A stretch of 25,390 nucleotides of DNA, taken from the NCBI GenBank assembly GCA_900551715.1, contig URXG01000034.1, positions 1-25,390 of the forward strand, written 5' to 3'. This document shows positions 8,758 through 15,886 of this stretch, piece by piece. Made by a program: the position numbers and the translations under genes. The notes under the pieces are model-generated. The model worked only from the letters and a program-made list of their open reading frames with translations. It was not told where the DNA came from and did no database searches. The number at the start of each line of letters is the position of its first letter. Position 1 is the first letter of the stretch. The stretch comes from an uncultured Blautia sp. Its GTDB lineage: Bacteria; Bacillota; Clostridia; Lachnospirales; Lachnospiraceae.

Positions 8758-9195
8758 TTACTGCCTCTGCTCATCTCCATCAAGGGCATTCCCTACTGCA
8801 TCCCCCACATCTTCTACCGCATCACCGACACCGTCACCCAGATCTTTCACTCCATTTCCCAGCTCCCCGGCTACTGTACCATCGTTATTTCTGTTATCAG
8901 TTTCCTCCTGTGTCACCGCGGTGTCTCCTTCCTCATTTCCAGTACCTTCCGACATGGTGTCCCCATTATCCAGTGCAGCGTCATCTGCATTGTCATTCCG
9001 TTCTGCCTCCCTGGATACTTCCGGAGTATCATTTTTATCCTGCTTATTTTTATCCGAATCATTTTTCTCTGTGGTATCTCCAGTGTCTTTTTCCACCTCA
9101 TCAGATGTGATATTGCCATTGTTTCCACAAGCAGTCAGCATAGACAGTGTCAGCACCAGCATGGTACCTGTCAAAATTGTTCTCATTTTTTTCAT
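8758..9195 (-). CDS. small acidic lipoprotein of unknown function
   Basis: 145 residues. The N-terminus is a lipoprotein signal: MKKMR, a hydrophobic stretch, then the lipobox L-T-A-C with Cys at ~23, so the mature protein should be lipid-anchored on the outer face of the membrane. The rest is low-complexity and very rich in Asp, Glu, Asn and Gly, with no Cys. It ends in a Gly/Asp/Val periodic segment (GNGVKDLGDGVGDAVEDVGDAVGNALDG, about residues 111-138) that could form an amphipathic helix. The first ATG (9195) is preceded by AAGGAGA about 10 bases upstream; a second Met three codons in is possible. It is transcribed divergently from the carboxypeptidase gene. I do not recognise a family, and the function is unknown. 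Confidence 0.8.
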   Translation of the reverse strand: MKKMRTILTGTMLVLTLSMLTACGNNGNITSDEVEKDTGDTTEKNDSDKNKQDKNDTPEVSREAERNDNADDAALDNGDTMSEGTGNEEGDTAVTQEETDNRNNDGTVAGELGNGVKDLGDGVGDAVEDVGDAVGNALDGDEQRQ

Positions 9196-9239
9196 TCCTG
9201 TTCGTCTCCTTTATCCTGTTATACGTCACAACAATCTTC

Positions 9240-9304
9240 CTTATATGAAAGTTCACTGCAACCTTATATCGTTACTGTTCACTCCGTTTACAGTAACCTT
9301 ATAT
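9240..9304 (-). promoter_or_regulatory. repeated ATATAAG motifs and palindrome in the divergent lipoprotein/carboxypeptidase spacer
   Basis: CTTATAT (ATATAAG on the minus strand) occurs at 9240-9246, 9263-9269 and 9298-9304. The last two are part of an 11-base direct repeat AACCTTATATC. Between them GTTACTGT at 9271-9278 pairs with ACAGTAAC at 9290-9297, and GTTCACT occurs twice. Any ATATAAG could serve as a -10 for the lipoprotein gene, and the repeats look like operator copies. No regulator is identified. Confidence 0.35.
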
Positions 9305-9432
9305 CTTTAATATGCACAGAACCCAGAATCCTATTCTGGAAAAAACTGGATTTTCATGATAAACTCTGCTATGCTGATATCTGGATTGGAAAAATCCTTA
9401 CACACATACGAAAATTTTAAAGGAGTGTCCCT

Positions 9433-10692
9433 ATGAAAAAGAACAAAAATCTTTTATTTTTGATTTTCACTGTATTCTTTCTGGTTCTGACGTCTATAAC
9501 TTCCGGCAGTACTACCGTATCTGCCTCATCCTTTCCCAAACTTCAGACCATTTCCGCTTCCTCAGGGAAGTTTATTACTGACGGAACCCACTGGATGTAC
9601 CAGTACAAAAACAAAAAGATCGCCAAAGGTGAGTTTCTCCGTATTAACAAAAAAACTTACTACCTCAATAAAGCAGGTTACCGCTGGAGTGGTATGCATG
9701 AGGTAGGTGGCAAAAAATATTACTTTGGAACCAAATCTCAGGGATATCTTTATCACAGCAAACTTTTCCGCTACAGAAATAACTACTATTATGCTGACAG
9801 ATACGGAGTCCTTGTTACCGGCTGGCATACCCTTCCTTCTGGCAAAACTTACTTCTTTGATACATCCGGCAAAGCTATCACAGGCAAAAAACGTCTCAAA
9901 AACGTCAACTATTATTTTAATCAGAACGGAGAACTGCATCACTCAGGACTGAACTATAATCTATCCTCCGACTGTGCACTGCTTATCAATGCAGATACCG
10001 GAAAAGTACTTTATGCTAAAAATGAAAATGTTCCTCATGCCAATGCCAGTACTACCAAGATCATGACCTGTATTTTGGCTCTGGAAAACAGTAATCTCAG
10101 CGATGTGGTTAAATTTTCTTCTTATGCCACATCTATGGAACCTACGAAACTGTATGCCAAAACCGGTGAGATTTTTTATATGAGACATCTTCTTTATTCT
10201 CTGATGGTACCTTCTCATAATGATACTGCAGTAGCCATTGCGGAACACATAAGTGGATCCACTTCCAAATTTGTGAATCTTATGAACCAGAAAGCTGCAC
10301 AGATAGGCTGTACCAATACACATTTTGCCACACCTAACGGACTGGACAAAGGACTGAAGCATTACACCACTGCCTCTGATCTTGCCAAAATTGCTACATA
10401 TGCGCTGAAATATCCGGCATTCCGGACACTGATCAGCACACAGAAACGTTCTTTCCGCAGTATTAATACCAAACGCCGTTTTACAGTAACCACTACCAAT
10501 GCTCTTCTTGGTAATATGCCTGGTGTACAGGGCATGAAAACAGGCTACACAGACAAAGCAGGACATTGTTTTGTGGGACTTTCCAAATCTGCCAAAGGCA
10601 ATACCTATATTTCTGTAGTATTAGGGGGCAAAACTTCCCAGAGCCGCTGGAAAGATTCCAGGATATTATTGAACTACGCTTATAAGCACTAA
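9433..10692 (+). CDS. secreted D-alanyl-D-alanine carboxypeptidase (peptidase S11, DacF/PBP5-like) with N-terminal cell-wall-binding repeats
   Basis: 419 residues. A signal peptide (MKKNKN, hydrophobic core, cleavage near VSA-SS at ~31) precedes ~110 residues of aromatic Gly-Tyr repeats resembling choline/glucan-binding (CW_binding) repeats (~50-165: KTYYLNKAGYRWSG, KKYYFGTKSQGYL, KTYFFDTSGKAITG). The catalytic domain follows, with all three penicillin-binding motifs: S206-T-T-K209 (nucleophile Ser and Lys), S261-H-N263 and K369-T-G371. This family trims the terminal D-Ala from peptidoglycan stem peptides outside the membrane. The usual PBP5 C-terminal domain and amphipathic anchor are absent: the chain stops soon after the catalytic fold, so the N-terminal repeats probably provide wall attachment. 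The ATG is preceded by AAAGGAG. It is transcribed alone, ending at a strong terminator. DacF/DacA naming within the family is uncertain. Confidence 0.92.
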   Translation: MKKNKNLLFLIFTVFFLVLTSITSGSTTVSASSFPKLQTISASSGKFITDGTHWMYQYKNKKIAKGEFLRINKKTYYLNKAGYRWSGMHEVGGKKYYFGTKSQGYLYHSKLFRYRNNYYYADRYGVLVTGWHTLPSGKTYFFDTSGKAITGKKRLKNVNYYFNQNGELHHSGLNYNLSSDCALLINADTGKVLYAKNENVPHANASTTKIMTCILALENSNLSDVVKFSSYATSMEPTKLYAKTGEIFYMRHLLYSLMVPSHNDTAVAIAEHISGSTSKFVNLMNQKAAQIGCTNTHFATPNGLDKGLKHYTTASDLAKIATYALKYPAFRTLISTQKRSFRSINTKRRFTVTTTNALLGNMPGVQGMKTGYTDKAGHCFVGLSKSAKGNTYISVVLGGKTSQSRWKDSRILLNYAYKH

Positions 10693-10714
10693 TCAGAACC
10701 GATTATAAATGCAA

Positions 10715-10753
10715 AAAACTCTGCAACCGAGCCATGCTCAACTGCAGAGTTTT
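10715..10753. terminator. bidirectional rho-independent terminator between dac and dapB
   Basis: AAAACTCTGCA at 10715-10725 pairs perfectly with TGCAGAGTTTT at 10743-10753. It has an A-tract on one side and a T-tract on the other, so it can serve the plus-strand carboxypeptidase gene and the minus-strand dap operon. Confidence 0.85.
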
Positions 10754-10772
10754 ATTTTGCTTATTTATATTT

Positions 10773-11534
10773 TTATTTTGCTGCAATCACATCAGCCATA
10801 TCATATCTGCCTGCCGGTTTGCCAGCCAGGTACTTGGCTGCTTCCAGAGCACCCTTTCCAAAAACTGCTTTAGAATGTGCTGTATGCTTGAACTCAATGA
10901 CTTCATCCGGACCTGCAAAGATCACTTCATGCTCGCCTACGATGGTACCGCCACGAACTGCTGAAATACCGATTTCCTTATCGTCACGCTGCTGTCTTCT
11001 CTGGCTGCGGTCATAAACATAATGATATTCATTGTCCATAGCTTCATTAATGCTGTCAGCCAGGGCAAGCGCTGTGCCACTTGGTGCATCCAGTTTCAGA
11101 CGATGATGACGCTCTACAACTTCTATGTCAAATCCTGCTGTTGCCAGAACTTTGGCAGCATCCTGCAGAAGTTTCATAAGGGTGTTGATTCCCAGAGACA
11201 TATTGGCGGATTTCAGAACTGCTGTTGTCTTTGCAGTTTCTTCTACTTTCTGAAGCTGTTCTTCACTGAGACCTGTAGTGCAGAGAACAACCGGAAGTTC
11301 CTTTTCTCCGCAGAAATCCAGAAGTGCATCAATTGCCTTTGCTGAAGAAAAATCAATGACAACGTCCGCATCTACCTGACATGCTTTCATATCAGTATAA
11401 ACCGGATAAGATGTGTTTCCTTTATCTGCAATATCAATACCTGCTACGATTTCGATCTCCGGGTCTGATGCTGCAAGCTCAGAGATCACCTGACCCATAT
11501 GACCACAGCAGCCATGCATGATAGCTTTTACCAT
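10773..11534 (-). CDS. dapB: 4-hydroxy-tetrahydrodipicolinate reductase
   Basis: 253 residues, full length for the family. It reduces hydroxy-tetrahydrodipicolinate with NAD(P)H, the second committed step of the DAP/lysine pathway in the cytoplasm. The N-terminal nucleotide-binding glycine motif H7-G-C-C-G-H-M-G14 is present. The family signature E141-R-H-H-R-L-K-L-D-A-P-S-G-T-A155 carries the catalytic His143 and Lys147 equivalents (His to Lys spacing of four, as in E. coli DapB). The substrate/tetramer loop region HTAHSKAVFGKGAL is also intact. The ATG has GAGGAGG upstream. It follows dapA by 30 bases on the same strand, so the two are co-transcribed and act in sequence. It ends 20 bases before a strong bidirectional terminator. 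Confidence 0.97.
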   Translation of the reverse strand: MVKAIMHGCCGHMGQVISELAASDPEIEIVAGIDIADKGNTSYPVYTDMKACQVDADVVIDFSSAKAIDALLDFCGEKELPVVLCTTGLSEEQLQKVEETAKTTAVLKSANMSLGINTLMKLLQDAAKVLATAGFDIEVVERHHRLKLDAPSGTALALADSINEAMDNEYHYVYDRSQRRQQRDDKEIGISAVRGGTIVGEHEVIFAGPDEVIEFKHTAHSKAVFGKGALEAAKYLAGKPAGRYDMADVIAAK

Positions 11535-11564
11535 AATAATATCCTCCTCTGTATTATCCGAAAC

Positions 11565-12458
11565 TCACGCCAGTTTGATTCCAAAATCTTTCATTGCTTT
11601 GGCAAGTGTTTCTTTATTTGTTTCTTCCATCTCACAGAGAGGCATACGAAGTGGTCCTACATTCATTCCCATCAGATTCAGTGCAGTCTTAACCGGAATT
11701 GGGTTTACTTCACAGAACAGAGCATTAATCAGCGGAATCGCATCGATCTGAATCTTGGCAGCACCCTGAATATCCCCATCCAGGAATTTCATAACCATGT
11801 CGTGAGTTTCTTTTGGCGCAACGTTGGAAAGTACGGAAATAACACCAAGTCCACCTAAAGAAAGGATCGGCAGAACCTGATCATCATTACCGGAATACAG
11901 TTCCAGATCAGCACCTGCCAGAGATACTGTCTTGGCAATCTGAGAAAGATCTCCACTTGCTGCTTTCAGACCAACGATATTTTTGACATTTTTAACCAGA
12001 GTAGCTACTGTTGCTGGCTGAAGGTTACATCCTGTACGGCTTGGAACATTGTACATGATGATCGGTGTTTCCGGTACAGCATTGGCGATAGCTGTATAAT
12101 GAGCGATCAGACCTTTCTGAGTAGCCTTATTATAGTAAGGAGTTACTACAAGCAGTGCATCAGCTCCGTAAGAAGCAGCCTCTTTGGACATCATGATCGC
12201 TGTCTCTGTACAATTAGAACCTGTTCCTGCGATAACCGGAACACGTTTGTTTACTTTGTCAATTGCAAACTTGATAGTCTGGAGATGCTCTCCATGTGTC
12301 ATAGTGGATGATTCACCTGTAGTTCCACAGATAATGATGGCATCGGTACTGTTGGCAATCTGATATTCCAGAAGCTCTTCCAGTTTGTCATAGTTCACCT
12401 TTCCATCCTCATACATAGGCGTAACGATTGCGACACCTGCACCTTTAAAAATTGCCAT
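11565..12458 (-). CDS. dapA: 4-hydroxy-tetrahydrodipicolinate synthase
   Basis: 297 residues, normal length for this TIM-barrel class I aldolase family. It condenses pyruvate with aspartate semialdehyde to open the DAP/lysine branch, which supplies peptidoglycan and lysine. The Schiff-base lysine is K165 in IVGLKAASGDL. The proton-relay residues are T46-T47 in CGTTGES and Y136 in IIMYNVPSRTGC, and R141 matches the substrate-binding Arg. The ATG has AAGGAGGAG upstream. It lies 32 bases after the stop of the corrinoid adenosyltransferase gene and 30 bases before dapB, so a three-gene unit is likely. I saw no lysine-riboswitch-like leader in the short gap upstream. Confidence 0.97.
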   Translation of the reverse strand: MAIFKGAGVAIVTPMYEDGKVNYDKLEELLEYQIANSTDAIIICGTTGESSTMTHGEHLQTIKFAIDKVNKRVPVIAGTGSNCTETAIMMSKEAASYGADALLVVTPYYNKATQKGLIAHYTAIANAVPETPIIMYNVPSRTGCNLQPATVATLVKNVKNIVGLKAASGDLSQIAKTVSLAGADLELYSGNDDQVLPILSLGGLGVISVLSNVAPKETHDMVMKFLDGDIQGAAKIQIDAIPLINALFCEVNPIPVKTALNLMGMNVGPLRMPLCEMEETNKETLAKAMKDFGIKLA

Positions 12459-12490
12459 TTAATCTCCTCCTTATTCTTCTGTAATTTATA

Positions 12491-13006
12491 TTATTCACCT
12501 TTGACTGAATCTGCATTGATCTCTTCCGTATTAAGGGTAGTAATCACATCTACATATGGTCTCAGCTCCTCCGGAAGATTCCATCCAGTCATAACAATAT
12601 GCATGGACTCATCCTTTTGTTTCAAAATATCTGCTACCGTATCCACTGTAACAATTCCCATGTCCACAAGTCCAAGGATCTCATCCAGCAGAAGAAAATC
12701 ACATTCCTGAGTAACAATTACCTTACGGGCAAAATTAACACCGTTGAGAATATTGATATTCTCTTCTTTCTTTCCTTCTTCTGTCAGTTCTGCATAGCAG
12801 CAATCCTGCTTTTCAAAACGAAAGATCTTGAAATCCAGATTCATCAGTTCCTGCAGAAAATCCAGTGATTTCCGTTCTCTGCCTTTCAGAAACTGAATGA
12901 CAATGACACTTTTGCCCTGTGTAGCTTCCCGAAGGCTCTGGCCAATGGCAAGTGCTGTTTTGCCTTTGCCATTTCCGCAGTATACTTCTGTTAATTCTCT
13001 TTCCAT
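12491..13006 (-). CDS. corrinoid (cob(I)alamin) adenosyltransferase, CobO/BtuR family
   Basis: 171 residues. The family transfers the adenosyl group of ATP to reduced corrinoids, making coenzyme B12 for mutases and dehydratases. The P-loop G11-N-G-K-G-K-T17 lies at the N-terminus as in CobA/CobO. A Walker-B-like DFLLLDEI and the family's C-terminal M-T-G-W-N-L-P-E-E-L region (TGR-xx-P in most members; Arg is replaced by Trp here) are recognisable. It is shorter than E. coli BtuR (about 196 residues) because it lacks the N-terminal extension, as in many clostridial homologues. The ATG at 13006 has AGAGGAAG upstream. It heads the unit with dapA and dapB. The functional link to lysine synthesis is not obvious, and co-location may be incidental. 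Confidence 0.85.
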   Translation of the reverse strand: MERELTEVYCGNGKGKTALAIGQSLREATQGKSVIVIQFLKGRERKSLDFLQELMNLDFKIFRFEKQDCCYAELTEEGKKEENINILNGVNFARKVIVTQECDFLLLDEILGLVDMGIVTVDTVADILKQKDESMHIVMTGWNLPEELRPYVDVITTLNTEEINADSVKGE

Positions 13007-13082
13007 ATTACTTCCTCTTAACGTCAGTGAAATAAGTGCTGCTGTTTCAAAGCAGCAAACAGACCATCACATTAATGATTTT

Positions 13083-13111
13083 ATCTTACCTCAGTTCTGC
13101 CAAAAAAGCAA
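13083..13111 (-). promoter_or_regulatory. probable promoter of the cobO-dapA-dapB unit
   Basis: TTGCTT (13111-13106) and TAAGAT (13088-13083) on the minus strand are separated by 17 bases. The leader then contains a 7-bp hairpin, TGCTGCT/AGCAGCA (13037-13057). No cobalamin or lysine riboswitch pattern is apparent. The hexamers are only four-of-six matches. Confidence 0.4.
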
Positions 13112-13151
13112 TACTCTACTTATTATGGTGCGGATACTGCCTGCGTTACTG

Positions 13152-13778
13152 TCAGTCAATATATTCCAGTTTACTTACAGAAACTTCATAAGCCACTCTT
13201 TTTTCTGATTCTGTCTCGCTGATCCGTTTCATATATTCCCTGCTCTGAATTCTACCCCACAGAAGTACGTGTCCTCCTACCATAAATGCAGATGCATAGC
13301 GGGCATTCCTTCCCCAGCAAATGCATGGTATGTAGTCGGATTTGCCATAAGGACGGTTCACTGCCAGAAGCACATCTGCAATCTCCCTTCCCAGAGGAGT
13401 CTTGCGGTATACCGGTGGTTTACATATGAAACCATCCAGAAAGATCTGATTTGTCGGAAGAAATTCCTCGTCTTCATCAATAAACCGCAGTTCTCTCGCA
13501 AAAACGGAAAGCACAAGCCGGTTATGTTTTTCCTCATGCCGGTTGTAAGAACGGAACTGCCCCTGAATCTCAATATACTCTCCCACATAATCCTGCGTAA
13601 TATCCAAAAGTCTTTCTGATACCATTACGGGTATCCGGTCCTCTGAATCACTTAACCGCTTTACAAGAAGCTCCATGGTATAAAATCCTTCTCCAAATAC
13701 CTGATGGCTGAATGTAAAGCCTGTATCAATTTTTCCTGTGATCGATACCTGATTATTTTCAATAATTTTGTCTGCCAT
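13152..13778 (-). CDS. tandem OB-fold single-stranded DNA-binding-like protein
   Basis: 208 residues. The C-terminal half (~108-205) reads like a bacterial SSB core: NQIFLDGFICKPPVYRKTPLGREIADVLLAVNR, then YIPCICWGRNARYASAFMVGGHVLLWGRIQSREY, the typical strand pattern with W/GR turns. The N-terminal half (~8-100) also looks like an OB fold (NQVSITGKIDTGF ... GEYIEIQGQFRSYNR). The protein therefore appears to be two OB domains in one chain rather than the usual single domain. The acidic C-terminal tip (DDDIPF type) that recruits partners to housekeeping SSB is missing; the chain ends in VSKLEYID. It is thus probably an accessory SSB or SSB-derived regulator, not the replication SSB. The ATG at 13778 has GGAAGGAG upstream. 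It is divergent from typA. Confidence 0.75.
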   Translation of the reverse strand: MADKIIENNQVSITGKIDTGFTFSHQVFGEGFYTMELLVKRLSDSEDRIPVMVSERLLDITQDYVGEYIEIQGQFRSYNRHEEKHNRLVLSVFARELRFIDEDEEFLPTNQIFLDGFICKPPVYRKTPLGREIADVLLAVNRPYGKSDYIPCICWGRNARYASAFMVGGHVLLWGRIQSREYMKRISETESEKRVAYEVSVSKLEYID

Positions 13779-13877
13779 AACTGCATTTCTCCTTCCTCTT
13801 TGGGTATTTCGTCTTTACTAGACTATGAAGGAACATGCAATTTTAGAACTGAAATTAAATTTTTTTTTCGGAACGTC

Positions 13878-13905
13878 TTGTAATCTGCGAAAAATGTGGT
13901 AAACT
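13878..13905 (+). promoter_or_regulatory. probable typA promoter
   Basis: TTGTAA at 13878-13883 and TAAACT at 13900-13905 are separated by 16 bases, with TGG just before the -10 (extended -10). This gives a leader of about 55 bases before the typA ATG. The assignment rests on position and hexamers only. Confidence 0.45.
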
Positions 13906-13967
13906 GAAATGTCGTATCATGAAAAAAACACATTAATATAGAAGAAAAAAGAAAGGATTTCGATTTT

Positions 13968-15800
13968 ATGAATATCAAACGCGAAGACGTACGCAACGTT
14001 GCCATTATCGCTCATGTCGATCATGGAAAAACCACACTGGTGGATCAGCTTTTGAAGCAAAGCGGTGTATTTCGTGAAAACCAGGAAGTTCAGGAACGTG
14101 TCATGGACTCTAACGACATCGAACGTGAACGTGGAATCACCATTTTATCCAAAAACACTGCTGTCCACTATAAAGGAGTCAAGATCAACATCATCGATAC
14201 ACCAGGCCATGCAGACTTCGGTGGTGAAGTAGAACGTGTTCTGAAGATGGTAGATGGCGTTATTCTTCTGGTAGATGCATTTGAAGGTGCCATGCCACAG
14301 ACCAAATTCGTTCTCCGTAAAGCTCTGGAACTGGACCTTCATGTTATCGTCTGTATCAACAAGATCGACCGTCCTGAGGCTCGTCCTGACGAAGTTATTG
14401 ATGAAGTACTGGAACTTCTCATGGACCTTGAAGCATCAGATGAACAGCTTGACTGTCCATTTCTGTATGCTTCCGCAAAAGCCGGACATGCAGTTCTCGA
14501 TCTGAAGGATACACCGGAGAATATGGCTCCGCTGTTTGAAACCATCCTGAAATATATCCCGGCTCCGGAAGGTGATCCGGAAGCAGACACACAGGTTCTG
14601 ATCAGCACCATCGACTACAACGAATATGTAGGACGTATCGGTGTTGGTAAAGTTGAGAATGGTAAGATTGCTGTTAACCAGGAGCTTACTCTTCTGAACC
14701 ATCATGACCTTGACAAACGTAAAAAAGTCAAGATCAGCAAACTTTATGAATTTGACGGCTTAAATAAAGTAGAAGTAAAAGAAGCATCCGTAGGTTCTAT
14801 CGTTGCCATCTCCGGTATCGAAGATATCCATATCGGTGATACCCTCTGTGGCGGTGATAATCCGGAAGCTATTCCGTTCCAGAAAATTTCCGAGCCTACC
14901 ATCTCCATGAACTTCCTTGTAAATGACAGTCCACTGGCAGGACAGGAAGGTAAATACATTACTTCCCGTCATCTTCGTGACCGTCTTTACAGAGAGCTGA
15001 ATACAGATGTCAGCCTTCGTGTAGAAGATACCGAAAGCACTGAATGTTTCAAAGTATCCGGACGTGGTGAACTTCATCTTTCTGTTCTTATTGAGAATAT
15101 GCGTCGTGAAGGCTATGAATTCGCAGTAAGTAAACCAGAGGTTCTCTACCACACAGATGAACGTGGTAAGAAACTTGAACCTATGGAAATCGCTTATGTA
15201 GATGTTCCGGAAGAATTCTCCGGTACTGTTATCCAGAAATTAAGTGAACGTAAAGGTGAACTTCAGGGAATGAGTACAGCAAGCGACGGATCTGTACGTC
15301 TGGAATTCCACATTCCTTCCAGAGGACTTATCGGTTTCAGAGGCGAATTTCTTACTTCCACTAAGGGTACCGGTATCCTGAATACTACTTTCGACGGATA
15401 TGCACCTTATAAGGGAGATTTCCAGTACCGTAAACAGGGATCGCTGATCGCATTTGAAGCTGGTGAAGCAGTTGCTTATGGTCTTTTCTCTGCTCAGGAT
15501 CGTGGTACACTTTTTGTAGGACCTGGTGAAAAAGTTTACAGCGGTATGGTTATCGGACAGAACGGTAAAGCCGAAGACATCGAACTGAATGTCTGCAAGA
15601 CCAAACACCTTACCAACACTCGTTCCTCTTCTGCTGATGAAGCTCTGAAGCTTACACCGCCGAAGGTTCTCAGTCTGGAACAGGCCATCGAATTTATTGA
15701 TCAGGACGAACTTCTGGAGGTTACACCAACCAGCCTTCGTATCCGTAAACGAATCCTTGATCCAAGAGAAAGAAAGCGTGCTGCTTTCCGCAAACAGTAA
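13968..15800 (+). CDS. typA: translational GTPase TypA/BipA
   Basis: 610 residues, the usual TypA length. It is a ribosome-associated GTPase of the EF-G/LepA superfamily, involved in 50S assembly and stress or cold adaptation in studied bacteria. G motifs are intact: G1 A15-H-V-D-H-G-K-T22, switch I E52-R-E-R-G-I-T-I, G3 D77-T-P-G-H81 and G4 N131-K-I-D134. A beta-barrel domain 2, EF-G-like domains III and V (SGRGELHLSVLIENMRREGYE, then EPMEIAYVDVPEEFSGTVIQKL) and the TypA-specific C-terminal domain (GLIGFRGEFLTSTKGTGILN onward) follow. The ATG is preceded by AAAGGA at 13952-13957. It is monocistronic, with its own promoter candidate and terminator. Codons such as CGT and GGT are frequent, unlike in neighbouring genes, which suggests high expression. 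Confidence 0.97.
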   Translation: MNIKREDVRNVAIIAHVDHGKTTLVDQLLKQSGVFRENQEVQERVMDSNDIERERGITILSKNTAVHYKGVKINIIDTPGHADFGGEVERVLKMVDGVILLVDAFEGAMPQTKFVLRKALELDLHVIVCINKIDRPEARPDEVIDEVLELLMDLEASDEQLDCPFLYASAKAGHAVLDLKDTPENMAPLFETILKYIPAPEGDPEADTQVLISTIDYNEYVGRIGVGKVENGKIAVNQELTLLNHHDLDKRKKVKISKLYEFDGLNKVEVKEASVGSIVAISGIEDIHIGDTLCGGDNPEAIPFQKISEPTISMNFLVNDSPLAGQEGKYITSRHLRDRLYRELNTDVSLRVEDTESTECFKVSGRGELHLSVLIENMRREGYEFAVSKPEVLYHTDERGKKLEPMEIAYVDVPEEFSGTVIQKLSERKGELQGMSTASDGSVRLEFHIPSRGLIGFRGEFLTSTKGTGILNTTFDGYAPYKGDFQYRKQGSLIAFEAGEAVAYGLFSAQDRGTLFVGPGEKVYSGMVIGQNGKAEDIELNVCKTKHLTNTRSSSADEALKLTPPKVLSLEQAIEFIDQDELLEVTPTSLRIRKRILDPRERKRAAFRKQ

Positions 15801-15830
15801 TTACAGATTCACTGACCATCTATAAAATAC

Positions 15831-15876
15831 AAGCCCACATGTCTGATACAAAGGCATGTGGGCTTTATTTATATTT
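15831..15876. terminator. rho-independent terminator after typA
   Basis: AAGCCCACATG at 15831-15841 pairs with CATGTGGGCTT at 15855-15865, followed by TATTTATATTTT. It may also work on the minus strand for the permease gene that ends at 15887. Confidence 0.88.
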
Positions 15877-15886
15877 TGCGTTTTGT

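Noticed and set aside
13007..13151. Possible cobalamin or lysine riboswitch upstream of cobO-dapA-dapB
   Set aside because: The 145-base leader is too short, and I see no B12-box-like or lysine-riboswitch-like conserved segment, only a 7-bp hairpin.
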